Below are positions 7,270-14,554 of a stretch of 32,311 nucleotides of DNA, in pieces (positions within the stretch are counted from its first letter, which is position 1; each line of letters starts with the position of its first letter). Position numbers and translations under genes: made by a program. Source of the stretch: CAXSEF01 sp964236535 (GTDB lineage Bacteria > Pseudomonadota > Alphaproteobacteria > Acetobacterales > Acetobacteraceae); the NCBI GenBank assembly GCA_964236535.1, contig CAXSEF010000029.1, positions 1 to 32,311 of the forward strand, read 5' to 3'. The notes beneath the pieces are model-generated. The model worked only from the letters and a program-made list of their open reading frames with translations, was not told the origin of the DNA and did no database searches.

Positions 7270-9468
7270 ATGACCCGGACCGTTGACGTGGCGCTGGCGC
7301 AGGAATTCGGCCTCAGCGTCGAGGAGTATGGCCGGGTCGAGCGGATCATGGGGCGGGTGCCGAGCCTGGTGGAGCTGGGCATCTTCTCGGTGATGTGGTC
7401 GGAGCACTGTTCGTACAAGAGCTCGCGGGCGTGGCTGCGCGAGCTGCCGACGGTGGCGCCGTGGGTGATCCATGGGCCGGGGGAGAATGCGGGGGTGGTG
7501 GACATCGGCGGCGGGCTGGCCGCGGTGTTCAAGATGGAGAGCCACAACCACCCGAGCTTCATCGAGCCGTACCAGGGGGCGGCGACGGGGGTGGGCGGCA
7601 TCCTGCGCGACGTGTTCACGATGGGGGCGCGGCCGGTGGCGAACCTCAACGCGCTGCGCTTCGGCTCGCCGGGGGCGGCGGGGACGCGTCGGGTGGTGGA
7701 CGGGGTGGTGCGCGGCATCGGCGGCTACGGCAACTGCGTGGGGGTGCCGACGGTGGGGGGCGAGGTCGACTTCCACCCGGCGTATGACGGCAACCCGCTG
7801 GTGAACGCGATGACGGTGGGGATCGCGGCCTCGGGGCGCATCTTCCTGTCGGCGGCGGCGGGGGTGGGCAACCCGGTGGTGTACGTGGGCAGCCGGACCG
7901 GGCGGGACGGCATCCACGGGGCGACGATGGCGTCGGCGGAGTTCGGCGCGGACACCGAGGCGAAGCGGCCGACGGTGCAGGTCGGCGACCCGTACGTGGA
8001 GAAGCTGCTGATCGAGGCGTGCCTGGAGCTGATGGCGACCGACGCGATCGTGGCGATCCAGGACATGGGGGCGGCGGGGCTGACCTCGAGCGCGGTGGAG
8101 ATGGCGGGCAAGGGGGGCGTGGGGATCGCGCTCGACCTCGACGCGGTGCCGCAGCGCGAGGCGGGGATGTCGGCCTACGAGATGATGCTGTCGGAGAGCC
8201 AGGAGCGCATGCTGATGGTGCTGCGGCCGGACCGCGAGGCGCTGGCGCGGGCGATCTTCGAGAAGTGGGAGCTGGAGTTCGCGGTGATCGGGCGGATCAC
8301 CGACAGCGGGCGGATCGTGCTGCGCCACCGCGGCGTGGTGGAGGCCGACATCGCGCTGGGGCCGCTGGCGGAGCAGGCGCCGCTGTACCGGCGGCCGGTG
8401 CGGGAGACGGTGCTGCGGGCGCCGCTCGGCGAGGTGGGCGATCCGGTGGGGGTGGCGGCGGGGCTGCTGGCGCTGGTGGGGTGCGCGGACCTGTGCTCGC
8501 GGGCGTGGGTGTGGGACCAGTACGACAGCACGGTGGGCGGGCAGACGGTGCGGCGGCCCGGGGCGGCGGACGCGGCGGTGGTGCGGGTGGACGCCGATGC
8601 GGCGGGCCGGCGGGCGCTGGCGCTGACGGTGGACTGCACGCCGCGGTACTGCTTCGCCGATCCGGAGGCGGGTGGGGCGCAGGCGGTGGCGGAGGCGTGG
8701 CGCAACCTGTGCGCGGTGGGGGCGCGGCCGCTCGCGGTGACGGACAACATGAACTTCGGCAACCCGGAGAAGCCGGAGATCATGGGGCAGTTCGCGGGGT
8801 GCATCCGGGGGATGGCGGCGGCGTGCCGGGCGCTCGACTTCCCGGTCGTGAGCGGCAACGTGAGCTTGTACAACGAGACGCGCGGGGTGGGCATCCTGCC
8901 GACGCCGGCGATCGGCGGCTTGGGCGTCCTGGAGGACGCGGCGGCGTCGGTGGGGCTGGCGCTGGCGGCGGGGCTGGAGCTGGTGCTGGTGGGGGTGTGC
9001 GGGGGCCATCTGGGGCAGTCGCTGTGGCTGCGCGAGGTGTGCGGGCGCGAGGACGGGCCGCCGCCGCCGGTGGACCTGGCGGCGGAGCGTGCGGCAGGGG
9101 AGTTCGTGCGCGCGTGCATCGGGCGCGGCGAGGTGGCGGCCTGCCACGACGCGAGCGGCGGCGGGCTGCTGGTGGCGGTGGCGGAGATGGCGCTGGCGGG
9201 CGGGGTGGGGGTGGCGCTGCAGCGGCCGGCGGGGTGCGCGGGGGTGGCGGAGCACGCGATGTGGTTCGGCGAGGACCAGGGGCGCTACGTGCTGGGCTGC
9301 GCGGACGCTGGCGCGGTGCTGGGGCGGGCGGCGGCGGCGGCGGTGCCGGCGTGCCGGCTGGGGCGGGCGGAGGGGGGTGGTTTGACACTGCCGGGTGGGG
9401 TGCTCATATCGATGGACGAGCTGCGGGCGGCGCACGAGCGGTTCTTCCCGGAGTGGATGGGGGACTGA
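7270..9468 (+). CDS. purL: Phosphoribosylformylglycinamidine synthase subunit PurL
   Basis: This 732-residue protein is the small-type PurL, the synthetase that converts FGAR to FGAM with ATP and ammonia from PurQ. VMWSEHCSYKSSR carries the catalytic His46, and the ATP/Mg segment KMESHNHPSFIEPYQGAATG lies at residues 88-107. Later landmarks are IQDMGAAGLTSS, MMLSESQERML, VTDNMNFGNPEKPE, VVSGNVSLYNET and CHDASGGGL. The ATG at 7270 is preceded by CTGGAGG about 7 bases upstream and matches the family start; the frame is open back to 7042 through repeat sequence. It is separated from purQ by the methyltransferase insert, although PurS, PurQ and PurL form one complex. Confidence 0.97.
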   Translation: MTRTVDVALAQEFGLSVEEYGRVERIMGRVPSLVELGIFSVMWSEHCSYKSSRAWLRELPTVAPWVIHGPGENAGVVDIGGGLAAVFKMESHNHPSFIEPYQGAATGVGGILRDVFTMGARPVANLNALRFGSPGAAGTRRVVDGVVRGIGGYGNCVGVPTVGGEVDFHPAYDGNPLVNAMTVGIAASGRIFLSAAAGVGNPVVYVGSRTGRDGIHGATMASAEFGADTEAKRPTVQVGDPYVEKLLIEACLELMATDAIVAIQDMGAAGLTSSAVEMAGKGGVGIALDLDAVPQREAGMSAYEMMLSESQERMLMVLRPDREALARAIFEKWELEFAVIGRITDSGRIVLRHRGVVEADIALGPLAEQAPLYRRPVRETVLRAPLGEVGDPVGVAAGLLALVGCADLCSRAWVWDQYDSTVGGQTVRRPGAADAAVVRVDADAAGRRALALTVDCTPRYCFADPEAGGAQAVAEAWRNLCAVGARPLAVTDNMNFGNPEKPEIMGQFAGCIRGMAAACRALDFPVVSGNVSLYNETRGVGILPTPAIGGLGVLEDAAASVGLALAAGLELVLVGVCGGHLGQSLWLREVCGREDGPPPPVDLAAERAAGEFVRACIGRGEVAACHDASGGGLLVAVAEMALAGGVGVALQRPAGCAGVAEHAMWFGEDQGRYVLGCADAGAVLGRAAAAAVPACRLGRAEGGGLTLPGGVLISMDELRAAHERFFPEWMGD

Positions 9469-9498
9469 TGGCGACGGGGCTGGGTGTGGGCGGGTCGG

Positions 9499-9617
9499 CA
9501 GGCAAGTCCAGAGGCTCTGCCTCCGGACTCCGCCAAAGGCCTCGCCTCTGGAATCCGTTTGCTTGAGGACGGGGTTTCCGAAGGCTTTTGGCGGGTCTGG
9601 GCGCAGGGGTGGCCCGG
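9499..9617 (+). repeat. Full-length hairpin-family repeat (modules A-B-C)
   Basis: Hairpin A (CCAGAGGCTCTGCCTCCGG, 9509-9527), B (CCAAAGGCCTCGCCTCTGG) and module C (GGGTTTCCGAAGGC ... TTGGCGGGTCTGGGC). It begins 30 bases after the purL stop and lies between purL and bolA. Confidence 0.85.
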
Positions 9618-9677
9618 CGGCTGGTATAAGGGCTGGGTTGGCGGCCATGGGCCGCGGGACGGCGACGGAGAGCGCGC

Positions 9678-9926
9678 ATGGCGATGGCGATCGGCGAGAT
9701 CGAGGCGATGATCCGGGCGGCGTTGCCGGACGCGGTGGTGACGGTGGAGGACCTGGCCGGCGACGGCGACCACTATGCGGCGACGGTGGTGAGCGAGAGC
9801 TTCCGCGGCCAGTCGCGGGTGAAGCAGCACCAGGTCGTCTATGCGGCGCTGCAGGGGCGGATGGGCGGCGAGCTGCACGCGCTGGCGTTGCAGACGTCGG
9901 TGCCCGGCGATCCCGCCACCCGCTAG
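9678..9926 (+). CDS. BolA family protein, partner of the CGFS glutaredoxin
   Basis: This 82-residue BolA-like protein has the fold's typical order: an IEAMIRAALPDA helix, VEDLAGDGDHYAATVVSESFRG, then KQHQVVYAALQGRMGGELHAL. The conserved His in KQHQVVYAAL is the usual ligand for the [2Fe-2S] cluster shared with monothiol glutaredoxins. There is no Cys, as in IbaG/BolA2-type proteins. The ATG at 9678 has GGAGAG 6 bases upstream. The next plus-strand gene is that glutaredoxin, a pairing widely conserved in alphaproteobacteria, with likely roles in iron-sulfur trafficking or iron sensing. A repeat element separates the two genes. Confidence 0.9.
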   Translation: MAMAIGEIEAMIRAALPDAVVTVEDLAGDGDHYAATVVSESFRGQSRVKQHQVVYAALQGRMGGELHALALQTSVPGDPATR

Positions 9927-9944
9927 CTGGTGGGGGGAATTCTA

Positions 9945-10060
9945 CTCTGCCGGTCATCTGACGCGGCTTCGCTGTGCTCCGGTGCTCACGGCCCGGATGG
10001 CCGCTCCGCTCCGGTGCTCGCGAAGCCACGCCACATGACGCGGCAGAGCGAAGTCCCGGG
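9945..10060 (+). repeat. Second dispersed repeat family, copy 1
   Basis: About 116 bases, starting CTCTGCCGGTCATCTGACGC and ending CGGCAGAGCGAAGTCCCGG, related over their whole length to 27991-28107 in inverted orientation. It contains the internal near-repeats GCTGTGCTCCGGTGCTCACG and GCTCCGCTCCGGTGCTCGCG and a possible long hairpin pairing GGCTTCGC (9965-9972) with GCGAAGCC (10020-10027). It is unrelated to the A/B/C hairpin family. Just after it, a degenerate C-like module (about 10078-10130) precedes the glutaredoxin gene. Confidence 0.85.
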
Positions 10061-10175
10061 CCGGGGGTGGGGTCCCTGCCCTTCGGGTTCCGGGGGGCTT
10101 GGCGGGTCTGCCGGGCCTTGGGTGTGCTAGGTTTGGCGCCTTGGGGCGTCGTGCTTCAGAACGAGGAGAGATGGA

Positions 10176-10505
10176 ATGGCGACTGTCGCGGAACGCATCC
10201 AGGGCGAGATCACCGGGAACCCGGTCATGCTCTACATGAAGGGGACGCCGATGTTCCCGCAGTGCGGGTTCTCCGCGCGGGTGATCCAGATCCTCAGCCA
10301 CATGAACGTCGCGTTCAAGACCGCGAACGTGCTGGAGGACCCGGAGCTGCGCGAGGGGATCAAGCAGTTCTCCAGCTGGCCGACGGTGCCGCAGCTCTAT
10401 GTCGGCGGCGAGTTCGTCGGCGGGTGCGACATCATCACCGAGATGTACCAGTCGGGCGAACTGGAGACGCTGGTCAAGGAGAAGGGTCTGGCCAAGGTCG
10501 GCTAG
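10176..10505 (+). CDS. grxD: Monothiol glutaredoxin, CGFS type (Grx4)
   Basis: This 109-residue protein binds a [2Fe-2S] cluster with glutathione and acts with BolA in iron-sulfur delivery or sensing. The active site is Cys30 in PMFPQCGFSARV, and the glutathione-binding landmarks WPTVPQLYVGGEFVGGCDI and GELETLVKE are present. The length is standard. The ATG at 10176 follows GAGGAGAG at a good spacing. It is encoded next to bolA in the same direction. Confidence 0.96.
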   Translation: MATVAERIQGEITGNPVMLYMKGTPMFPQCGFSARVIQILSHMNVAFKTANVLEDPELREGIKQFSSWPTVPQLYVGGEFVGGCDIITEMYQSGELETLVKEKGLAKVG

Positions 10506-10620
10506 CGCCGGGCCGGCTGTGGGAAGTCGGCCACTTTGCGGCCGGTTCCTTGCACGTGGTGCTTGCCGATGCCGGCGGGATGAACTAGGCCTGCGATCGA
10601 CGCCATACGGGAGCACTTGC

Positions 10621-10857
10621 ATGCGTGGACTGATTCGGACCGCCGCCACGGCGGGCCTTGCCCTTGGACTGATGGGCGGGGCGGCCATCGTGAGCAGCGC
10701 GTCCGCGCAGCATGTGGTCACCGAGAGCGAGGCCGGGAAGCTGAGCTTCGACGCGCTCACCGCGGAGCCGGCGGGCAGCTACGTGCACGAGGTGCAGTAC
10801 TATCGGCACCGCTACTATCACCGGCGGTTCCACCGTTACCATCGCTACTACCGGTAG
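10621..10857 (+). CDS. Small secreted protein with His/Tyr/Arg-rich tail
   Basis: This encodes 78 residues. Residues 1-29 are a clear signal peptide (MRGLIRTAATAGLALGLMGG...SASA), leaving a mature peptide of about 49 residues. The last 19 residues consist almost only of Tyr, His and Arg with one Phe (YYRHRYYHRRFHRYHRYYR), which could bind metal or polyanions or act in the envelope; this is inference. No family is recognised. The frame is open further upstream, but ATG 10621 begins exactly at the signal peptide. A strong terminator follows 35 bases after the stop, supporting a real transcript end. Confidence 0.65.
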   Translation: MRGLIRTAATAGLALGLMGGAAIVSSASAQHVVTESEAGKLSFDALTAEPAGSYVHEVQYYRHRYYHRRFHRYHRYYR

Positions 10858-10859
10858 GC

Positions 10860-10883
10860 GAGGCCAGGGCTCTGCCCTGGACC
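10860..10883 (+). repeat. Short hairpin-family repeat (module A variant)
   Basis: GGCCAGGGCTCTGCCCTGGACC: a hairpin CCAGGGC-TCT-GCCCTGG beginning 5 bases after the stop of the small secreted protein and just ahead of the terminator. Confidence 0.75.
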
Positions 10884-10892
10884 GGCGCATGG

Positions 10893-10925
10893 AAGGCCCA
10901 CGCGGGTTGCCGCGTGGGCCTTTTT
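10893..10925 (+). terminator. Rho-independent terminator
   Basis: A 13-bp perfect stem (AAGGCCCACGCGG / CCGCGTGGGCCTT) with a 4-base GTTG loop followed by a run of five T. It ends the transcript of the small secreted protein. Confidence 0.92.
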
Positions 10926-10989
10926 CTTGGGTGGCCTGGCTGGAGGGGGAATACTCCACTGCTAGGACGCTCCGGGGTCCCCAGGTGAT

Positions 10990-11092
10990 GGTTCCGAAGC
11001 GGTCGGCCCTTTGGCGGGTCTGGGATGGCCCGCGCAAGGTTCCGCTGGCCCGCCTGGGGCAGTGGACTGCGGGCGGAGGGGTCGCCCGGCCC
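10990..11092 (+). repeat. Hairpin-family repeat (C and D modules)
   Basis: Contains CCCTTTGGCGGGTCTGGG (C) then GCCCGCGCAAGGTTCCG ... GCGGGCGGAGGG (D module, shared with 17560-17616 and 18264-18325). It is followed by an inverted copy at 11130-11222, so the gap between the terminator and prfC is filled with repeats. Confidence 0.7.
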
Positions 11093-11129
11093 GTTCATGC
11101 CAGCGGCCCTGGCATTGACCGGCAGGCGC

Positions 11130-11222
11130 AGCAAGGCCGGGCTCCGCCCAGACCCGCCAGAGGCTGAGGCCTTTGGAGACCCTTTGCTTGAGCATAGGGC
11201 TTGCAGAGGCTCGGCCTTGCTT
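11130..11222 (-). repeat. Hairpin-family repeat, inverted, at the 3' end of prfC
   Basis: On the minus strand this reads GCAAGGCCGAGCCTCTGC, then AAAGGGTCTCCAAAGGCCTC, then GGCGGGTCTGGGCGGAGC. It starts about 32 bases after the prfC stop in the sense direction of prfC. Confidence 0.75.
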
Positions 11223-11254
11223 GCGTGGTCGGCCACCCTCGAGGCCGGTTGGCG

Positions 11255-12799
11255 TCAGGCGGCGTCGGGGCGGATGTCCTTGATGTCGCGGAAGCCGAGG
11301 CCGGGGTTCAGGTCGATGGTGCGTTTCATCACGAAGGCGGAGCTGGCGAGGAACACCGGGTCGCCGTCGACGTCGTCGGCCATCGCGGAGCGGTTCTCGG
11401 CCTCGAAGCGTTCGATGGCGAGGCGCTCGCCGCTGACCCAGCGGGCGAGGCTGTAGGGGACGGGCTCGAAGCCGATGCCGACGCCGTACTCCGCGGCGAG
11501 GCGGGCGAGCAGGACGTCGAGCTGCAGGGTGCCGACGACGCCGACGATGGGCTGGCTGCCGTCCTGCGGGCGGAACAGCTGGACGACGCCTTCCTCGGCG
11601 AGCTCCTGCAGCGCCTGGCGCAGCTTCTTGGCCTTCATGGCGTCGTCGAGGCGGACGCGGCGCAGGATCTCCGGGGCGAAGTACGGGACGCCGGTGAACT
11701 GCAGGTCCTCGGATTCGGTCAGCGTGTCGCCGATGCGCAGGGTGCCGTGGTTGGGGATGCCGACGACGTCGCCGGCGTAGGCCTCCTCGGCGATCTGGCG
11801 GTCGCGGGCGAAGAAGAACTGCGGGGCGTGCAGCGGGATGATCTTGCCGGTGCGGACCTGGCGCAGGCGCATGCCCCGCGTGAGGCGGCCGGAGCAGACG
11901 CGGGCGAAGGCGATGCGGTCGCGGTGGTTGGGGTCCATGTTGGCCTGGATCTTGAACACCAGGGCGGTGAGCGCGGCCTCGTCGGCCTGGACGGTGCGGG
12001 TGTCGGCGGGCTGCGCGCGCGGGGTGGGGCCGAACGCCACCAGGGCGTCGAGCAGGTCGGAGACGCCGATCTCGCGGATCGCGCTGCCGAAGAACACCGG
12101 GGTGAGGTGGCCGGCGTCGAAGCTCGGGCGGTCGAACTCGGGCAGCGCCGAGCGCACCAGGTCGATCTCCTCGGCCATCGCGATCATGCGCGGGTCGGAC
12201 TGCTCCACCGGCGTGGTGGTGCGGATGTCGCGGGTGCGCAGGTCGTAGGTGCCGATGAACTGCGCGGCGCGGCCGATCGGCCAGGTGGCGGGCGCGGTGT
12301 CGAGCGCCAGGGTGGAGGCGACCTCGTCGAGCAGCTCGATCGGGTCGCGCGCCTCGCGGTCCATCTTGTTGATGAAGGTCAGGATCGGGATGTCGCGCAG
12401 GCGGCAGATCTCGAACAGCTTGCGGGTGCGCGCCTCGATGCCCTTGGCCGCGTCGATCACCATCACCGCGGAGTCGACCGCGGTCAGCGTGCGGTAGGTG
12501 TCCTCGGAGAAGTCCTCGTGGCCGGGGGTGTCGAGCAGGTTGAACACGCAGCCGCCGTACTCGAACGTCATCACCGAGGTGACGACCGAGATGCCGCGGT
12601 CGCGCTCGATGCCCATCCAGTCGGAGCGGGTGCGGCGGCGCTCGCCCTTGGCGCGCACGTTGCCGGCGAGCTGGATCGCGCCGCCGGCGCGCAGCAGGCG
12701 CTCGGTCAGCGTGGTCTTGCCGGCGTCGGGGTGGGAGATGATCGCGAAGGTGCGGCGGCGGGCGATCTCGGCGGCCAGGCCCGCGGGGGGGTGGCTCAT
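11255..12799 (-). CDS. prfC: Peptide chain release factor 3 (RF3)
   Basis: This 514-residue translational GTPase recycles RF1/RF2 from the terminating ribosome. G1 is HPDAGKTT (residues 23-30), switch I carries RTRSDWMGIERDRGISV, G3 is DTPGHEDF (90-97) and G4 is NKMDRE (144-149). The RF3-specific C-terminal parts QFFFARDR, GDTLTE and GVVGTLQLDVLLARL are present. The ATG at 12799 is the family start; the frame is open to 12850 but the extra part lies outside the family. The preceding rpsD gene is in the same direction about 300 bases away, with repeats and a terminator between, so separate transcription is likely. Confidence 0.97.
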   Translation of the reverse strand: MSHPPAGLAAEIARRRTFAIISHPDAGKTTLTERLLRAGGAIQLAGNVRAKGERRRTRSDWMGIERDRGISVVTSVMTFEYGGCVFNLLDTPGHEDFSEDTYRTLTAVDSAVMVIDAAKGIEARTRKLFEICRLRDIPILTFINKMDREARDPIELLDEVASTLALDTAPATWPIGRAAQFIGTYDLRTRDIRTTTPVEQSDPRMIAMAEEIDLVRSALPEFDRPSFDAGHLTPVFFGSAIREIGVSDLLDALVAFGPTPRAQPADTRTVQADEAALTALVFKIQANMDPNHRDRIAFARVCSGRLTRGMRLRQVRTGKIIPLHAPQFFFARDRQIAEEAYAGDVVGIPNHGTLRIGDTLTESEDLQFTGVPYFAPEILRRVRLDDAMKAKKLRQALQELAEEGVVQLFRPQDGSQPIVGVVGTLQLDVLLARLAAEYGVGIGFEPVPYSLARWVSGERLAIERFEAENRSAMADDVDGDPVFLASSAFVMKRTIDLNPGLGFRDIKDIRPDAA

Positions 12800-12848
12800 G
12801 GTGGGGCTCCGGGGTGGGCCTTTCGGGGTGGGCGGGCGGCAGGAAGGC

Positions 12849-12886
12849 AAGGCTGGGGGGCGAGGCCGCCCCCCAGACCCCGGCGC
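12849..12886 (+). repeat. 38-bp hairpin, exact copy of 4787-4824
   Basis: A perfect 10-bp stem (CTGGGGGGCG / CGCCCCCCAG) with flanks identical to the copy after purQ. Here no plus-strand gene ends nearby; it lies 50 bases upstream of the prfC start, on the opposite strand to that gene. Confidence 0.9.
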
Positions 12887-12962
12887 CTGTCGGGGTTCAC
12901 TTGGGCGGCGGCGGGGCTGGCGGACGGCATCGGACCGCCCGTGTGCGGGAGGGCCTCGAGGG

Positions 12963-13005
12963 GTTCCCAGGGGTTGCCCTGAGCGGAGTCCAGGGGCCCG
13001 CTGCT
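12963..13005 (-). repeat. Hairpin-family repeat, inverted B-A variant
   Basis: Reads CCAGGGGTTGCCCTGAGCGG then AGTCCAGGGGCCC, the same layout as the inverted B-A unit at 13955-14010 with changed stem bases. Confidence 0.6.
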
Positions 13006-13048
13006 TGAAGGAGCGGCCTGTGGGCCTGCCTGCCTCAGGCGGAAACGG

Positions 13049-13080
13049 AAAACGCCGGGGCGATCGCTCGCGCCCGGCGT
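13049..13080 (-). terminator. Rho-independent terminator of rpsD
   Basis: On the minus strand ACGCCGGGCG ... CGCCCCGGCGT forms an 8-9 bp GC stem followed by TTTT (13052-13049). It lies 20 bases after the rpsD stop. Confidence 0.75.
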
Positions 13081-13099
13081 CGGTGGTCCGGCGGGGCTG

Positions 13100-13717
13100 C
13101 TAGCGGGAGTAGAACTCGACGACCAGGCTGGGCTCCATGGTGACCGGGTAGGGCACGTCGGAGAGCTTGGGCGCGCGGGTCATGCGGCCCTTCATGACGC
13201 GGTGGTCGACCTCGTAGTATTCCGGGACGTCGCGCTCGCCGCTCTGGGTGGCGTCGAGGACCATGGCGAGCTGCTTGGACTTCTCGCGGACCTCGATCAG
13301 GTCGCCGTCCTTGACCAGGAAGCTCGGGATGTTGACGCGGCGGCCGTTGACGGTGACGTGGCCGTGGTTGACGAACTGGCGGGCCGCGAAGGGGGTGATG
13401 GCGAACTTGAGGCGGTAGACGACGGCGTCGAGGCGGCGCTCGAGGATCTCGATCAGGTTCTCCGAGGTGTCGCCCTTGCGGCGGACCGCCTCGTCGTAGT
13501 ACTTGCGGAACTGCTTCTCGCCGATGTTGCCGTAGTAGAACTTGAGCTTCTGCTTGGCCATCAGCTGTACCGAGTAGTCGCTGGGCTTCTGCTTGCGGCG
13601 CTGGCCGTGCTGGCCGGGGCCGTAGTCGCGCTTGGTGATCGGCGACTTGGCGCGGCCCCACAGGTTGACGCCGAGGCGGCGGTTCACCTTGTACTTGCTT
13701 TCGAGGCGCTTGGTCAT
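13100..13717 (-). CDS. rpsD: 30S ribosomal protein S4
   Basis: This 205-residue primary 16S-binding protein of the small subunit also helps form the mRNA entry channel. The start MTKRLESKYKVNRRLGVNLWG, the KRDYGPGQHGQRRKQKPSDY stretch, the S4 RNA-binding domain RRLDAVVYRLKFAITPFAARQFVNHGHVTVNGRRVNIPS (about residues 94-132) and the end EFYSR are diagnostic. The length matches alphaproteobacterial S4. It is a stand-alone gene with its own terminator, as is usual when rpsD lies outside the alpha operon. Confidence 0.98.
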   Translation of the reverse strand: MTKRLESKYKVNRRLGVNLWGRAKSPITKRDYGPGQHGQRRKQKPSDYSVQLMAKQKLKFYYGNIGEKQFRKYYDEAVRRKGDTSENLIEILERRLDAVVYRLKFAITPFAARQFVNHGHVTVNGRRVNIPSFLVKDGDLIEVREKSKQLAMVLDATQSGERDVPEYYEVDHRVMKGRMTRAPKLSDVPYPVTMEPSLVVEFYSR

Positions 13718-13930
13718 GCGCGCACCTTATGTTCTGTGCCGTCCGCTTCGCGGTCTGGCTTGTTGCACCGGTAGGCCGCCTTCGGCGCCGCCCGGGGGCG
13801 GGACGGCCGAAGGGGCGGGCGCGGGCCACGAAGGCCCGTCCACGTTCCCGGCAGTGGCGGGGGTTTGGCAGGCGGGTGGCGGGGAGTCAAACCGCGAGGC
13901 GCAGGATGCCCGCCAAAGCCCTGAGACCGT

Positions 13931-14010
13931 TGAGAACCCCTGCTTAAACACAGGGATTCCAAAGGCTAGCCTTTGGCGGAGTCCAGAGGCAGAGCCTCTG
14001 GCCTTGCCTG
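13931..14010 (-). repeat. Hairpin-family repeat, inverted (B-A)
   Basis: Read on the minus strand: hairpin A (CCAGAGGCTCTGCCTCTGG, 13983-14001), then GACTCCGCCAAAGGCTAGCC and TTTGGAATCC (hairpin B), then a tail CCCTGTGTTTAAGCAGGGG. It lies in the 400-base gap upstream of rpsD; the rest of that gap (13718-13930) holds nothing I can identify apart from the expected rpsD promoter region. Confidence 0.85.
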
Positions 14011-14117
14011 CCCGGCCACCCTGAATGCCGTTCGTTACGAGGCCCGCGAGCGGCGGATCGCGGGCTGCGGCGGCGGGCGGCTTGCCAAAGAGTGGGGGTC
14101 GACCCTACTCCCGGGGC

Positions 14118-14321
14118 ATGGTGACGCGCGGCGAAGTGGTGTGGCTCGGGGTGTCGTCTGGGGTGGTGGGGGCGCTGCTGGGCGGGCTGCTGCTCGGGGT
14201 AGGCATGGACCTGATGGTGAACGGGCAGCCGCTCGGGCTGCTGATGGTGGTGCCGGCGGCGCCGCTGGCGGCACTGCCGGGATGGCTGATGGGGCGGGCG
14301 CTGGCGAGGCAGCTCGGGTAG
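14118..14321 (+). CDS. Small two-helix membrane protein, unknown
   Basis: This encodes 67 residues with two predicted membrane segments: EVVWLGVSSGVVGALLGGLL and on (about residues 5-28, with several small Gly residues suited to helix packing) and LGLLMVVPAAPLAALPGWLM (about 37-58). The start ATG 14118 gives a short MVTRGE lead, though GGGG is the only purine tract ahead of it and the frame is open to 14025. No family is recognised. It sits between two inverted repeat elements, so a fortuitous open frame cannot be excluded. Confidence 0.5.
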   Translation: MVTRGEVVWLGVSSGVVGALLGGLLLGVGMDLMVNGQPLGLLMVVPAAPLAALPGWLMGRALARQLG

Positions 14322-14399
14322 GGCGCTCTGCCGGGCGGGCCCGGGCGCCTTCGGCGCGCATGACGGGAGCTGCCGCTGGGTGGCTTCGGCTGCGGGCGA

Positions 14400-14530
14400 A
14401 GCAAGGCCGGGGTTTCCCTGCACTCGGACCCGCCAAAGGGCTGAGCCGTCTGGAAGCGATCTGCTTGGCGCAGCGGCTCTCGACGGCAGCCCCGGGCGGG
14501 GTCCGGAAATGGAGCCTCTGGCCTTGCCTG
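14400..14530 (-). repeat. Hairpin-family repeat, inverted, at the 3' end of the FtsL-like gene
   Basis: On the minus strand it starts CAGGCAAGGCCAGAGGCTCC, about 25 bases after the stop of the FtsL-like gene, and ends with the C module GGCGGGTCCGAG ... CCCCGGCCTTGC. The middle is degenerate. Confidence 0.7.
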
Positions 14531-14554
14531 CTTCGGCCTGGCGCCAGGTCCGCG

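Noticed and set aside
7093..10029. 978-residue minus-strand open frame opposite purL and bolA
   Set aside because: Shadow frame made of Arg/His/Pro runs; no domain recognised, and it spans several intergenic repeats.
11201..12982. 593-residue plus-strand open frame opposite prfC
   Set aside because: Asp/Gly/Val/Ala-rich antisense shadow; RF3 on the other strand is unambiguous.
13202..13774. 190-residue plus-strand frame over rpsD
   Set aside because: Mirror frame of S4 rich in Val, Leu, Ala and Asp; no independent signal.
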